Origin: Trueperella bialowiezensis
GTDB taxonomy: Bacteria > Actinomycetota > Actinomycetes > Actinomycetales > Actinomycetaceae
Reading direction: 5' to 3'
Assembly: GCF_900637955.1 (NCBI RefSeq)
Contig: NZ_LR134476.1
Span: 1,488,001 to 1,552,000, forward strand
DNA: 64,000 nt
In this document: in pieces, positions 9,379 to 18,483 of the stretch
How the letters are laid out: every line of letters starts with the position of its first letter
Position numbering within the stretch: the first letter of the stretch is position 1
The notes under the pieces: model-generated
Seen by the model: only the letters and a program-made list of their open reading frames with translations
Database searches by the model: none
What the model was told of the DNA's origin: nothing
Translations under genes and position numbers: made by a program

Positions 9379-11006
9379 GTTCACGTCATTCGCGCAGTTC
9401 GCAGGCCACCCAACTGGGCGCTTCGGTGCCCCAACAGGCGTGGCGGAAGTTCCACAAGGTTACTCCGCTGTCGCAAGGCGGGGTGATCTGGGTTGTGCTC
9501 GCCATCGTCATCTTCAATATCGTCATGCAGATGTTCGAGGCCGGTTTCGGCGATGCGTTAAGAGAGATCCGTAGGATCACAATCACGCACCTGTTCATCG
9601 GGCTGGGCGCGCTCGTGGCTCTCACCGCCGTCGTCGTCTTCTTTTCGTGGATTGCCTGGCGATACCAGTCGTTCGCGATTGTAGAATCTGGTGTGCACAA
9701 ACGCTCGGGCGTAATTTTTAAAGATCACCAGCACATGCGCTGGGATCGCATCCAAACCGTGGAAATTGAGCAGAAGCTCTTCGGCCGAATCTTCGGTTTC
9801 GCATCGGTCAAGGTGGAAACGGCCGGCACCGAACCGGCGATGCAGCTCGGCCTGCTCACGATGGAAGACGCCGGGAACGTGCGCCGCGAAATCCTGAACG
9901 GGCTGGCCAACGCGCGAGCTGGTATTCCCATTGGCGCCGCGCGCGGCCAGCATGTAACGCCAGAGCACGTCAGCCCAGATCAGGCCGCCACGCAGGCAGT
10001 TTACGCCGCCGCACAACCTGCTGAGCAGCCTGGCTGGCAGGGCGCCGGCCCTTCGCCAGCCGGCCAAGCAGCGCCGCAGATCCCCGTCTTCGACCCGGAC
10101 GATCTGGAACGCGACCGGCAGATCTTCTCCCTGTCTACTGGGCGCCTGATCGCGGCGTCGATGTTGAAGGTCGGCTTCATTTTTTCGGTGCTGTCGCTGG
10201 CCGCCATCATTGCTCTTGCGATTATTCTCGACGAGGGCGGATTCCTGTTCTTAATCTTGGCCTTCGTCTCGGTGCTATGGGCGTGGGCGCAATCGCTGTT
10301 TAGCGAGTATGGTACGAAAATCTTCCTGTCAGCCAACGGCTTGCGCATCCGCTCGGGCCTGACGAGCCTGATCACCCGGTCAATCCCGCCGCAGCGGCTG
10401 CACGGCGTCGTCATTGAACAGCCGATGCTGTGGCGCCGAGCAGACTGGTGGAAACTCGATGCCGTGCTCGCCGGTGAAGTCGACCTCGATTCTGACGCCC
10501 AGGCTGGCCAAGCCCGCCACGTTGTTCCGGTGGGCACACGCAGTGAAATCGTGGACGTGCTGTGGACGATGCTGCCGTCTGCAGGTACGGATAACGACGC
10601 CGCCTTGCTCCGCGACGCTCTCGACGGCACTGGTACGGGCAAATACTTCTTGTCGGCACCTCGCAGGGCGCGCTGGTTTGATCCGATCACGTGGAAATCC
10701 CGTGGCGTGTGCCTGACCCCGAATGTGGCCGTGTTCCGTACCGGCCGCTTCCGCCGCAGGGTGGTCATCGTGTGGCAGGACCACACCCAATCGCTACGCG
10801 TGAGCCAAGGCCCGATCCAGCGCCGGTTTAACCTGGGTGCGATCAAGCTCGACCTCGTGAGAACGGGGGTCGAGGCCGCGCAGAAGAACATGGAAATCGC
10901 CGACGTCGAACGAATGATGTGGGTGGAAAACAACCTCACCGCGCAGGCGCGCGAAGTCGGTATCTCGGAGTCGATCGAACAGTGGCGCAAGCGCGTCGGC
11001 GTTTAA
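9375..11006 (+). CDS. Large membrane protein with multiple bPH_2 domains (YdbT-like)
   Basis: The protein has 543 residues. It shows two TM helices (about 35-58 and 72-97), a PH-like module (SGVHKRSGVIFKDHQHMRWDRIQTVEIEQKLFGRIFG), a Pro/Ala/Gln linker (about 195-240), two further TM helices (about 262-310), then two more PH-like modules (LSANGLRIRSGLTSLITRSIPPQRLHGVVIEQPMLWRR and LTPNVAVFRTGRFRRRVVIVWQDHTQSLRVSQGPIQRRF). This is the usual YdbT architecture, partner of the preceding short protein. It ends 14 bp from the convergent dhaM. Confidence 0.8.
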   Translation: MSSRHSRSSQATQLGASVPQQAWRKFHKVTPLSQGGVIWVVLAIVIFNIVMQMFEAGFGDALREIRRITITHLFIGLGALVALTAVVVFFSWIAWRYQSFAIVESGVHKRSGVIFKDHQHMRWDRIQTVEIEQKLFGRIFGFASVKVETAGTEPAMQLGLLTMEDAGNVRREILNGLANARAGIPIGAARGQHVTPEHVSPDQAATQAVYAAAQPAEQPGWQGAGPSPAGQAAPQIPVFDPDDLERDRQIFSLSTGRLIAASMLKVGFIFSVLSLAAIIALAIILDEGGFLFLILAFVSVLWAWAQSLFSEYGTKIFLSANGLRIRSGLTSLITRSIPPQRLHGVVIEQPMLWRRADWWKLDAVLAGEVDLDSDAQAGQARHVVPVGTRSEIVDVLWTMLPSAGTDNDAALLRDALDGTGTGKYFLSAPRRARWFDPITWKSRGVCLTPNVAVFRTGRFRRRVVIVWQDHTQSLRVSQGPIQRRFNLGAIKLDLVRTGVEAAQKNMEIADVERMMWVENNLTAQAREVGISESIEQWRKRVGV

Positions 11007-11020
11007 GCTGAGCGCTCCAG

Positions 11021-13447
11021 CTAGCTAGATGAGTCAGCCGAGCGCACGGCCTGCTTGATCCGCGGCACGAGCCCCGGGCGTACCGACAGCCCGCGCACAC
11101 CCGCCCGTAAAAGAGCGGGCACGTGGGTTTCGGACGACGCTAGATCTCCACACACCGATACCGGCACGTCCAGTTCGCGTGCCACGTCTGCGATGAGGTC
11201 GACGACGAGCGGCACCACTGCGCTGGCCAGCCCTGCCACGCCCGCATTGCCGCGATCAGCCGCAGCCAGATACTGGATGAGATCGTTCGTGCCGACTGAC
11301 ACGAAATCCACGAGCTCGGCGAAATCCTTAACCCGCAGGATCGCCGCGGGAGTTTCGAGCATCATGCCGAACTTGGGGAGCACCTGCGGGTTGCCTTCCA
11401 AAGCGACGGCCTCGTCGAAGCGTTCGCGTGCCCAGCGCAGTTCGTCAACGCATGTGATCATCGGAACCATCACCTGAATGTTGGCTTCCTGTGCGGCTTT
11501 GATGATGGCGCAGAACTGGTCGACGAGCGCCTGCGGGTAGCGGCGCATGAGCCTAATTCCGCGCACGCCCAAGAACGGATTCTCCTCCGGCTCGGCCGTA
11601 AAGAACGATACGGGCTTATCTGCGCCGACGTCCCAGGTGCGGATCGTGATCGGCTTGTCAGTGCCAATGGCGCGGGCGATGTCGAGGAACGTGCTCGCTT
11701 GGCGGTCGATGGTGGGCGCGACGTCGTCGTCAGCGAAAAGAACCTCGGTACGCACCAGGCCAGAACCGTCGGCTCCGTTGCGTGCGCCGAGGGCGGCGTC
11801 GTCGACCATCGCCACGTTCGCGCACACGGTGACCGTGTGTCCGGCAAACGTGGCAGGTTTGTGGGCGTGTGCGAGGGCGACCTCGTCGAAGCGCTGCTGC
11901 TCCTTCGAGGCACGCAGTAATTCGCGCAGTTCGGCCCGCGAGGGATTGACTGTGAGGGTGGCGCCGCGCGGTTCGATGGCTACTTCGTCGCCGTCGTTGA
12001 TATCTCGGGCCTCCGGTTTGCCAGCGACGACGGGAATGCCTTTCGCCGCCGCGATCAGCGCGCCGTGCCCCGTGATAGAACCCGTGGCGGCGACGATGCC
12101 CATCACAGTGCCGGTCTCGATTTCGGAGGCAAGTGCCGGGGTGAGTGATTCGACGACGACGATCGGCGCCCGCCCGTAGTCAGCCACCGCGTTGGCAAGC
12201 CCGCCAAGCGGCTGGCCATGCAACGCCAAGATGAGCAGCTCGCCGAGGGCCACGACGTCGTCGCCACGTTCGCGCAGGTAATGCGTGGGCAGATCGGCAT
12301 AGGAAGCTGCCATCTCGTTTGTTGCCGCGCGGATCGCGATCTCGGCTGGGACGCCGGTGTCGATCCGCTTGGTGACGTTGCCGATATAAGCGGGATCGTC
12401 GAGTAGCCCGAGCTGCAGGGCAAGCAGTGGGGTATCGGCAAGAGAATGAAGGTAGGTGCGCACGGCCTCACGCGCACTGTGGAACGCCTCCAGCTGGTTT
12501 CCGGCCGTGTGGGTGGTGTCCGTGCGCGGCTTGGCCCGCCACACGAGCGCCGGGCCAACTGCGATCTCCATCCCGGATGCCACCTGCCGCTGATGGGCAG
12601 GAATCGTGGAGACTTTGGGCTTGTCCGCACCCTGTTTGACCCAGCCGCGGCGAGCGAGCTCACCCACGGCGTCAAGGGCAGCGAGCGCGTCGGGGCCGGC
12701 CGCTTGCACGAGGATTTCGTCGCCTTCTTGCACGCCGAGCGAGATGAGTGCCGTCATCGAATCGGCCGGATTCGGCCCGCGCCCCGCACTTTCCAGCGCC
12801 ACACGCACCTGCGCATCAAACGGCGCTACCGCGGCAACGAGCGCGGCAGCCGGCCGGGCGTGCAGGCCAGCAGGATCGTCGACGACGAAGCGCCGGCTTT
12901 CCCACTCTTCCTCCGCTGGTGGCTCGCTTGCGGACGGTTTACTGGTTGCGGGCTCGCTACCGGCTAGTTCGCAACCGGAAGGCTCGCCGCCGGGAGCTGT
13001 GCCTGCGGCGGCGTTCGCCACGTCTGGCGCGGCTGGATCAGAGTAGGGGATGTCTGCGGCTTTTGCTGCTAGAGCGCCCATGGCCTCGCGCGCAACCACG
13101 GCCCGTTCGGCTCCCGCCGACGCAGCCACCGCGGCCACCACCAAGCCTTCGACGAGCGGAGCGGGCACGACTGTTGTGCGCTCTGCGATGTCCGGGTCAA
13201 TGAACTCGAGCGCGATGTCAGTACTCATCACTGCAGAGCCGAGGTCGACGAGCACGACGACGCCCACTCCAGAATCAGCCTGCTCGATCGCGGCGGCGAT
13301 CAGCTCGGCGTTCGTACCAAAGCCCTCCTCGCCGGTCCCGCCCGCCGCGATGACGTTGGCATCACGCCCCATGTCAAGAGCGAGATCGCAGGCGGCCTGC
13401 GCGAGTGGCGCAGAATGAGAAACGGCAACGAGCCCAACGTTAGCCAC
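11021..13447 (-). CDS. dhaM: PTS-dependent dihydroxyacetone kinase phosphotransferase DhaM with EIIA, HPr and full-length enzyme I
   Basis: The 808-residue protein joins a mannose-type EIIA domain (GLVAVSHSAPLAQ, His near residue 10), a Ser/Glu/Pro linker, an HPr domain (DDPAGLHARPAAAL, His near residue 195) and enzyme I. The enzyme I part includes the phosphohistidine site TGSITGHGALIAAAKGIPVVAG and the whole PEP-binding barrel (GSGLVRTEVLF, GMMLETPAA, SVGTNDLIQYLAAADRGN, SVCGDLAS). It should pass phosphate from PEP to DhaL-bound ADP without other PTS proteins. GTG 13447 is chosen because GAGGAGG lies about 5 nt upstream; the frame is open to 13480. It is last in dhaK-dhaL-dhaM. Confidence 0.9.
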   Translation of the reverse strand: MANVGLVAVSHSAPLAQAACDLALDMGRDANVIAAGGTGEEGFGTNAELIAAAIEQADSGVGVVVLVDLGSAVMSTDIALEFIDPDIAERTTVVPAPLVEGLVVAAVAASAGAERAVVAREAMGALAAKAADIPYSDPAAPDVANAAAGTAPGGEPSGCELAGSEPATSKPSASEPPAEEEWESRRFVVDDPAGLHARPAAALVAAVAPFDAQVRVALESAGRGPNPADSMTALISLGVQEGDEILVQAAGPDALAALDAVGELARRGWVKQGADKPKVSTIPAHQRQVASGMEIAVGPALVWRAKPRTDTTHTAGNQLEAFHSAREAVRTYLHSLADTPLLALQLGLLDDPAYIGNVTKRIDTGVPAEIAIRAATNEMAASYADLPTHYLRERGDDVVALGELLILALHGQPLGGLANAVADYGRAPIVVVESLTPALASEIETGTVMGIVAATGSITGHGALIAAAKGIPVVAGKPEARDINDGDEVAIEPRGATLTVNPSRAELRELLRASKEQQRFDEVALAHAHKPATFAGHTVTVCANVAMVDDAALGARNGADGSGLVRTEVLFADDDVAPTIDRQASTFLDIARAIGTDKPITIRTWDVGADKPVSFFTAEPEENPFLGVRGIRLMRRYPQALVDQFCAIIKAAQEANIQVMVPMITCVDELRWARERFDEAVALEGNPQVLPKFGMMLETPAAILRVKDFAELVDFVSVGTNDLIQYLAAADRGNAGVAGLASAVVPLVVDLIADVARELDVPVSVCGDLASSETHVPALLRAGVRGLSVRPGLVPRIKQAVRSADSSS

Positions 13448-13505
13448 GGGAATCCTCCTCGCCCGTCCGCGAACGCTCATATCGCTCGCTGGCGGGTATC
13501 TGGTC

Positions 13506-14123
13506 TTAAGCGCCGAACGCTTCGGCGGCAGCTTCGATGAGTAGCACCGATGATGCCGAGCCTGGATCCTTGACTCCCGCGGAGCGTTCGCCTAAATAGG
13601 ACGCCCGGCCCTTGCGAGCAACCATCGGAATCGTGGCCTCGGCACCGTTGCGTGCAGCCTCAACTGCTGCGGCAAGCGCGTCGGCAAGTGAATCGCCGGC
13701 GGCTTCGCCCGCCTCGAGAGCCGGGAACCACACGTCAAGCATCGTCTTATCACCCACGCTTGCCTTACCGCGTGCCTGTACGCCTTCCACACCGGCGCGT
13801 AGGGCAGCGAAGAAGGTCTCCTTGCTCGGAACGTCGTCGGCGTTGGCGCCGAGTGCGCCGCCCATCTTCATGAGCAGCGTGCCGTACAGCGGCCCGGACG
13901 CGCCGCCCACCTTTGACACGAGGGCCATGCCCGCCTTCTTCAGATACATCCCGGCGTCGGGGATTGCAGAAGCATCAAGTTCGGCCACGGCCTGCACGCC
14001 GCGTACCATGTTCGACCCGTGGTCGGCGTCGCCAATCTGACGATCAAGATCGGTCAGCTCGGCCTCGTTGGCATCGATCTTCTCTTTGAACGCGGCCATC
14101 CAGTGCACGTAACGATCCAGCAT
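13506..14123 (-). CDS. dhaL: Dihydroxyacetone kinase, ADP-binding subunit DhaL
   Basis: DhaL holds ADP permanently, is rephosphorylated by DhaM and transfers phosphate to dihydroxyacetone on DhaK. The Mg-nucleotide motif LDRQIGDADHGSNMVRG is at about residues 29-45, followed by KKAGMALVSKVGGASGPLYGTLLMKMG. Length 205 aa matches the family. The ATG at 14123 shares one base with the dhaK stop (TAATG), so the longer in-frame extension to 14168 is rejected. dhaM begins 58 nt after its stop. Confidence 0.92.
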   Translation of the reverse strand: MLDRYVHWMAAFKEKIDANEAELTDLDRQIGDADHGSNMVRGVQAVAELDASAIPDAGMYLKKAGMALVSKVGGASGPLYGTLLMKMGGALGANADDVPSKETFFAALRAGVEGVQARGKASVGDKTMLDVWFPALEAGEAAGDSLADALAAAVEAARNGAEATIPMVARKGRASYLGERSAGVKDPGSASSVLLIEAAAEAFGA

Positions 14124-15121
14124 TAGGCACCCCACCTCAGGCCGGTGGTCACCACGGGCGCGTCCCACAGGCGCAGAAGTTCGGCGTCGGCTTTGAGCAG
14201 AGACAGGGCACAGCCGGCCATCTCGAGCGACGTCACGTAGTCGCCCACAAGTACGCGCTCCACCTTCACACCAGCTTCATCAAGCAGTGCCGCGCACTCA
14301 CCCCAGATGAGGTAAAGCTCGGACAGCGGGGTGGCACCCATCCCTCCCAGCAGGGCAACCACGGGCGCACCGGTGAAGTCAAGATCAGCCAGAATCGGCC
14401 GCACAATCTCGCCTGCCAACTCGCGGGCCGATTGGAGTTCGCGGCGCTCGCGGCCAGGCTCACCGTGAATGCCAATGCCGAGTTCGATTTCGTTCTCGGC
14501 CAGCTCAAAGGTGGGCTTGCCCGCGGCGGGAACCGTGCACGAGGTCAGCGCCAGACCAAAGGAACGCGTGTTATCAGCCACCCGCTGGGCAACTTCGGCA
14601 ACCGCGGCCAGGTCGTGACCTTCTTCAGCGTAGGCACCGGCGATCTTTTCCACGAACACCGTGCCGCCGACCCCGCGCCTACCTGCGGTGTACAGCGAAT
14701 CTTGCACTGCGACGTCGTCGGCAACAATCACGGAGGCCACCTGCGTGTTCTCCATGTCGGCAGCCATTTCGGCGGCCATCTCGAAGTTCATGACGTCGCC
14801 CGTGTAATTCTTGACGATGTGCAGCACGCCCTTGCCGGCGTCGACCTTGTTAGTGGCCTCCATAATCTGGTCGGGCACGGGCGAGGTGAATACTTCACCA
14901 CACACTGCGGCATCCAGCATGCCGGTGCCCACAAAACCAGAGTGAAGCGGCTCATGGCCAGAACCACCACCGGAAATGATTGCTACCCGATCCTTCTTTG
15001 GATCCTTGCGGTAAACAATGTGCTGATCGAGATCGACCTCGACCATGTCGGGGTGCGCGAGCGCGAGGCCGCGCAGGGAATCAGTGACCACATCATTGGG
15101 GTTATTGATGATTTTCTTCAT
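14123..15121 (-). CDS. dhaK: Dihydroxyacetone kinase, substrate-binding subunit DhaK
   Basis: DhaK binds dihydroxyacetone covalently through a histidine, here in GIGIHGEPG near residue 219. Other landmarks are ISGGGSGHEPLHSGFVGTGMLDAAVCGEVFTSP and LHIVKNYTGDVMNFEMAAE. Length 332 aa is normal. It is the first gene of the dha operon. GAAAG lies about 10 nt upstream of the ATG. It is divergent from the DUF2520 gene with 63 bp between the starts. No DhaR/DhaS regulator and no glycerol dehydrogenase gene lie nearby. Confidence 0.93.
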   Translation of the reverse strand: MKKIINNPNDVVTDSLRGLALAHPDMVEVDLDQHIVYRKDPKKDRVAIISGGGSGHEPLHSGFVGTGMLDAAVCGEVFTSPVPDQIMEATNKVDAGKGVLHIVKNYTGDVMNFEMAAEMAADMENTQVASVIVADDVAVQDSLYTAGRRGVGGTVFVEKIAGAYAEEGHDLAAVAEVAQRVADNTRSFGLALTSCTVPAAGKPTFELAENEIELGIGIHGEPGRERRELQSARELAGEIVRPILADLDFTGAPVVALLGGMGATPLSELYLIWGECAALLDEAGVKVERVLVGDYVTSLEMAGCALSLLKADAELLRLWDAPVVTTGLRWGA

Positions 15122-15172
15122 GCCGCAATTCTTTCACCGTTACTCATTGACCGCAATGGTTAGCGGGCAACC

Positions 15173-15178
15173 TAGAAT
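15173..15178 (+). promoter_or_regulatory. -10 box of a leaderless promoter for the DUF2520 gene
   Basis: TAGAAT, 6 nt, then GTG 15185. The same TAGAAT-6-GTG arrangement recurs before panC. Confidence 0.65.
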
Positions 15179-15184
15179 GGGGGC

Positions 15185-16072
15185 GTGAACATCGAAAACA
15201 CCACCGGGCGCATGGGCGTGGGCGTCATATCGGCAGGCAAAGTGGGTACCGCTCTTGGTAGTGCGCTGCGAGCAGCCGGGCACACCGTCGTCGGGGCGCA
15301 TGCCGCCTCCGAAGCCTCGCGCGAACGCCTCGATGCTATGTTGCCGGGCGTGCCCGCACTTGACGTGGAGACCATTGTGGAGCGCGCCGAACTCGTCATT
15401 CTTGCTGTTCCCGACGCCGAACTCGCCGGCTTGGTCAGCGGGCTCGCCAAACTTGGCACGTGGCAGGCAGGCCAGATCGTGGTTCACACGGCCGCACGCT
15501 TTGGTGTGGAAGTACTCGCGCCCGCGGCGCAGGCGGGCGCCCTGACGCTCGCTATCCATCCGGCCATGGAGTTCACCGGCACGTCACTTGATGTTGCGCG
15601 GCTAGCCGAATGCCGCTTCGCCGTCTCCGCACCTACCGTCCTGCAGCCGATCGGGCTCGCGCTCGTGGCTGAGATGGGCGGGGAAGGCGTCGTCATTAAT
15701 TCCGCTGACCGCCCGCTCTACGACGCGGCTCTTGCCCACGCCGTCGCCGGCATTCAACTCGCCGCTGCCGGAGCTGCCCGCGTGCTCGGCATCGTCACCG
15801 GCGGGCAATTAGAGGGTGATAGCGACGCCGTCGCCCGGCCGGACGCGCCGGTCCCGGGTGACTTGCTGCGGTCGTTTGCCCAATCCGCGTTGGAACGCGG
15901 GCTCGCAGGCAGGGCCGAGGTTCCCGACGACGCCGCGGCGTCCCGGCACCTCGAGGCACTCACCACGCTGGCGGCCGAATCCGCCGAAGTGACCGATGTG
16001 GCGCAGGCTCACGCTGCGATCCTCGACGTGATAGGACGGGCAGCCCAAAAACCCGACGCGGAATGCGGGTAG
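15185..16072 (+). CDS. Rossmann-fold/DUF2520 oxidoreductase-like protein
   Basis: The N-terminal dinucleotide-binding motif GVGVISAGKVGTALGSALRAAGHTVVG is a variant GxGxxG-type fold; a DUF2520 helical domain follows (about residues 130-280; HPAMEFTG begins this part). This layout resembles ketopantoate and pyrroline-5-carboxylate reductases. Genes of this family sit directly before panC in many actinobacteria (Rv3603c in M. tuberculosis). A role in pantoate formation is an attractive but unproven guess. The protein has 295 residues. Confidence 0.8.
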   Translation: MNIENTTGRMGVGVISAGKVGTALGSALRAAGHTVVGAHAASEASRERLDAMLPGVPALDVETIVERAELVILAVPDAELAGLVSGLAKLGTWQAGQIVVHTAARFGVEVLAPAAQAGALTLAIHPAMEFTGTSLDVARLAECRFAVSAPTVLQPIGLALVAEMGGEGVVINSADRPLYDAALAHAVAGIQLAAAGAARVLGIVTGGQLEGDSDAVARPDAPVPGDLLRSFAQSALERGLAGRAEVPDDAAASRHLEALTTLAAESAEVTDVAQAHAAILDVIGRAAQKPDAECG

Positions 16073-16075
16073 AAT
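16070..16075 (+). promoter_or_regulatory. -10 box of a leaderless promoter for panC
   Basis: TAGAAT overlaps the end of the previous gene and is followed by 6 nt and GTG 16082. It would let panC be transcribed apart from the DUF2520 gene. Confidence 0.6.
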
Positions 16076-16081
16076 TGAGCC

Positions 16082-16921
16082 GTGAAAGTTTGTTCAACGC
16101 GCGCTCAGCTCGCCGAGGCGCTCGCGGCTAGTGAAGGATCTCGCTCCCTCGTCATGACGATGGGAGCTCTTCATGACGGCCACGCACAACTGTTGAAGGC
16201 CGGCCGGGCGGCGGCCGACGTGCTGGTTGCGTCCGTGTACGTCAACCCGCTGCAGTTCGGACCAAACGAAGATTTCGAGCGCTACCCGCGTCCCGTCGAG
16301 GCGGACCTGGCGGTCCTCGAGCGCGAAGGGGTGGACATCGCGTTCCTGCCGACGGACGGCGAGGTGTACCCGCGTGAGCCGCTCGTGCGTATTGATCCTG
16401 GCCCGGTTGCCACGATTTTGGAGGGTGCCACTCGCCCGGGGCATTTTGCTGGCGTGCTGCAGATCGTGCACAAAGTGTTTAACCTTGTGCGCCCGGACGT
16501 GACGTTCTTCGGCCAGAAAGACGCCCAGCAGCTCGCGCTCGTCAAGACGATGGTGGCCGATCTCAACATGGATGTTGACGTGCGTGCCGTGCCGATTAAG
16601 CGCGACGCCGACGGGCTAGCCCTGTCATCCCGCAATGCCTACCTGTCGGCCAGCGAGCGGGAACAAGCGCTGGCACTTCCGCGGGCCTTACAGGCTGGGA
16701 TGGATGCCGCGCGCGGCGGTGCTGCGGCTGGTGAGGTGCTCGCTGTGGCTCACGACGCTTTGGCTGCGGCAGAGGGTGTCACGGTGGACTACGTGCGGCT
16801 TGTTGATCCGGAGACGTTCGTGGATCTGGAGGCTGCCGCTACCGGTAAGGGCCTGCTCGTGGCCGCGATTTACGTAGGCCCTACGCGCCTGATCGACAAC
16901 ATGGAGGTGACCGTGCAATGA
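16082..16921 (+). CDS. panC: Pantothenate synthetase
   Basis: PanC joins pantoate and beta-alanine using ATP. The 279-residue sequence shows the class I nucleotidyl-transferase HIGH-like motif in [19 protein letters not shown], then [55 protein letters not shown] and [11 protein letters not shown]. It overlaps panD by 4 nt (ATGA). The beta-alanine comes from PanD encoded next. PanB is not in this window. Confidence 0.95.
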   Translation: MKVCSTRAQLAEALAASEGSRSLVMTMGALHDGHAQLLKAGRAAADVLVASVYVNPLQFGPNEDFERYPRPVEADLAVLEREGVDIAFLPTDGEVYPREPLVRIDPGPVATILEGATRPGHFAGVLQIVHKVFNLVRPDVTFFGQKDAQQLALVKTMVADLNMDVDVRAVPIKRDADGLALSSRNAYLSASEREQALALPRALQAGMDAARGGAAAGEVLAVAHDALAAAEGVTVDYVRLVDPETFVDLEAAATGKGLLVAAIYVGPTRLIDNMEVTVQ

Positions 16922-17400
16922 GGCTTCGCACGATGATGACCGGCAAGATTCACCGGGCTACCGTCACGGATGCAGACCTGCACTACGTGGGGTCGGTAAC
17001 CATCGACCTTGACCTGCTGGAAGCCGCGGATATTTTGCCGGGGGAGCGCGTGGACATCGTCAACGTCACGAACGGTAACCGCCTATCCACCTACACGATT
17101 CCCGGCGAACGCGGAGCTGGCGAGATCAAGCTCAACGGTGCAGCCGCGCATCTGTGCTCGGCCGGCGACCTCGTCATTATCATCTGCTATTCGCAGGTTG
17201 ACGACGCCGGTGCGAATGCCGTGGAGCCGCGCGTCGTCTTCGTTGACGACCACAACCGAATCGTGAGCCGCGACGCCGATCCCGGCCGCGCCCCCGAAGG
17301 CTCTGCCGACTTGCGTTCGTCTGGCATTCCGTTCGCCGATGCCAGCCGCGAAACAACCAGCATCCAGACAGCAACTAGCCCCGAGAACCCAGAAGGATAA
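16918..17400 (+). CDS. panD: Aspartate 1-decarboxylase proenzyme
   Basis: PanD makes beta-alanine and matures by self-cleavage at a Gly-Ser bond to form a pyruvoyl group; here HYVGSVTID places the bond at G25-S26. Conserved [37 protein letters not shown] and GDLVIIICY are present. It has 160 residues, with a C-terminal tail of about 40 residues (after [11 protein letters not shown]) that is longer than usual and probably disordered. Confidence 0.95.
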   Translation: MRLRTMMTGKIHRATVTDADLHYVGSVTIDLDLLEAADILPGERVDIVNVTNGNRLSTYTIPGERGAGEIKLNGAAAHLCSAGDLVIIICYSQVDDAGANAVEPRVVFVDDHNRIVSRDADPGRAPEGSADLRSSGIPFADASRETTSIQTATSPENPEG

Positions 17401-17405
17401 TAAGC

Positions 17406-18419
17406 ATGCGTTTCCAGATGCCCGAAATACCGAAGATCAATCCTAAAGCTCTTATCCCCGACGAGGTGCGCGAACGTTTCGCACGTAAGACTGCGGAAAA
17501 AGCCGACGAGGCAGCAACCGAGCGCGTGTCGACTGCGCCGGGTACCGACGTCGGCGAAAAAGAAATCTCGCAGCGCATCGCGGACCTTGACGTCATGGTT
17601 CAAGAACCGCCGCAGCGGGTGTTCGACGCCTACCTCCTCAACATCGACGCCACCCTCTATGCGGGCACGCAGCTTATGCCGGAGATGAAGACGGTCATCG
17701 ACGTGCTGGATGAGTTGCGCCGGCCGGTGCGCTACCTGTCGATGATGTCCACGGTGTCGACGGACGCCCTGATCGAGGCGATGGCCAAGGAGGGTGTGGC
17801 GATTGAACCGCATCAGATTGTCACGCCGGGCAGGCAGCTGTCCAACTACCTGCACAAGTCGTATCCGGGGGCGAACGTGTTCGTGATTGGCGATGACACG
17901 CTGTCTGCCGAGCTGTCCAGTGCGGGTATCAAGCTGTGTGACGATCCGGCCAAAATCAACGTGGTACTCGTCGCGCACGACCGCAACTTCACTTTCGACA
18001 AGCTCGCCACCGCCTTCCGTGCGATCGATGAGAACGGGGCCGAGCTTGTCGCGTCGTCGTTGCGCAGGGTACGCCGCCAGCCGGACGGCACCCGCGAACC
18101 GGGCACACTCTCAATCGTTACAGCCATCGAGGTGGCAACCCGCAAGCGCGTGGTGAAGAACCTCGGCGCACCCGAAACCGACCTGCTGGAAATGATTTTC
18201 GAAGACCTGGCTGCAGAGCCGCAGGACGCGCTGCTCGTCACCGACTCGCTAGGCGCCGACATTCGCATGGCGAAGCGTTTCGGTATTCCGACCGCGCTCA
18301 TCCTGGCCGGCGACGTCACGATCGACGACGCCCGCAACCGCCAAGAGAAGGATCAGCCGAACTACGTGCTCGATTCTTTAGATTCGATTGTGCCGCCGTA
18401 TATTAAGGATCAGCTCTAA
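17406..18419 (+). CDS. HAD-IIA (NagD-like) protein lacking catalytic residues, probable pseudo-phosphatase
   Basis: Residues about 70-337 follow the NagD-type HAD layout after a charged N-terminal extension of about 65 residues. Motif I, normally DxDGTLY, reads NIDATLY, so the nucleophilic Asp is Asn. The TNNS-type motif reads MMSTVS. The GKP-type lysine is replaced (NLGAPETDLLEMI). The final acidic motif survives as TDSLGADI. Phosphatase activity is therefore unlikely; a binding or structural role is inferred. It lies 5 nt after panD and before lysS, the position held by coaX in mycobacteria. AAGGA lies before the ATG. Confidence 0.7.
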   Translation: MRFQMPEIPKINPKALIPDEVRERFARKTAEKADEAATERVSTAPGTDVGEKEISQRIADLDVMVQEPPQRVFDAYLLNIDATLYAGTQLMPEMKTVIDVLDELRRPVRYLSMMSTVSTDALIEAMAKEGVAIEPHQIVTPGRQLSNYLHKSYPGANVFVIGDDTLSAELSSAGIKLCDDPAKINVVLVAHDRNFTFDKLATAFRAIDENGAELVASSLRRVRRQPDGTREPGTLSIVTAIEVATRKRVVKNLGAPETDLLEMIFEDLAAEPQDALLVTDSLGADIRMAKRFGIPTALILAGDVTIDDARNRQEKDQPNYVLDSLDSIVPPYIKDQL

Positions 18420-18483
18420 CTATCACTAACCTGCGGCTTTGCCGCGTAGGCTTGGGAACGTCAACACAACAAGAGGAAACTGA

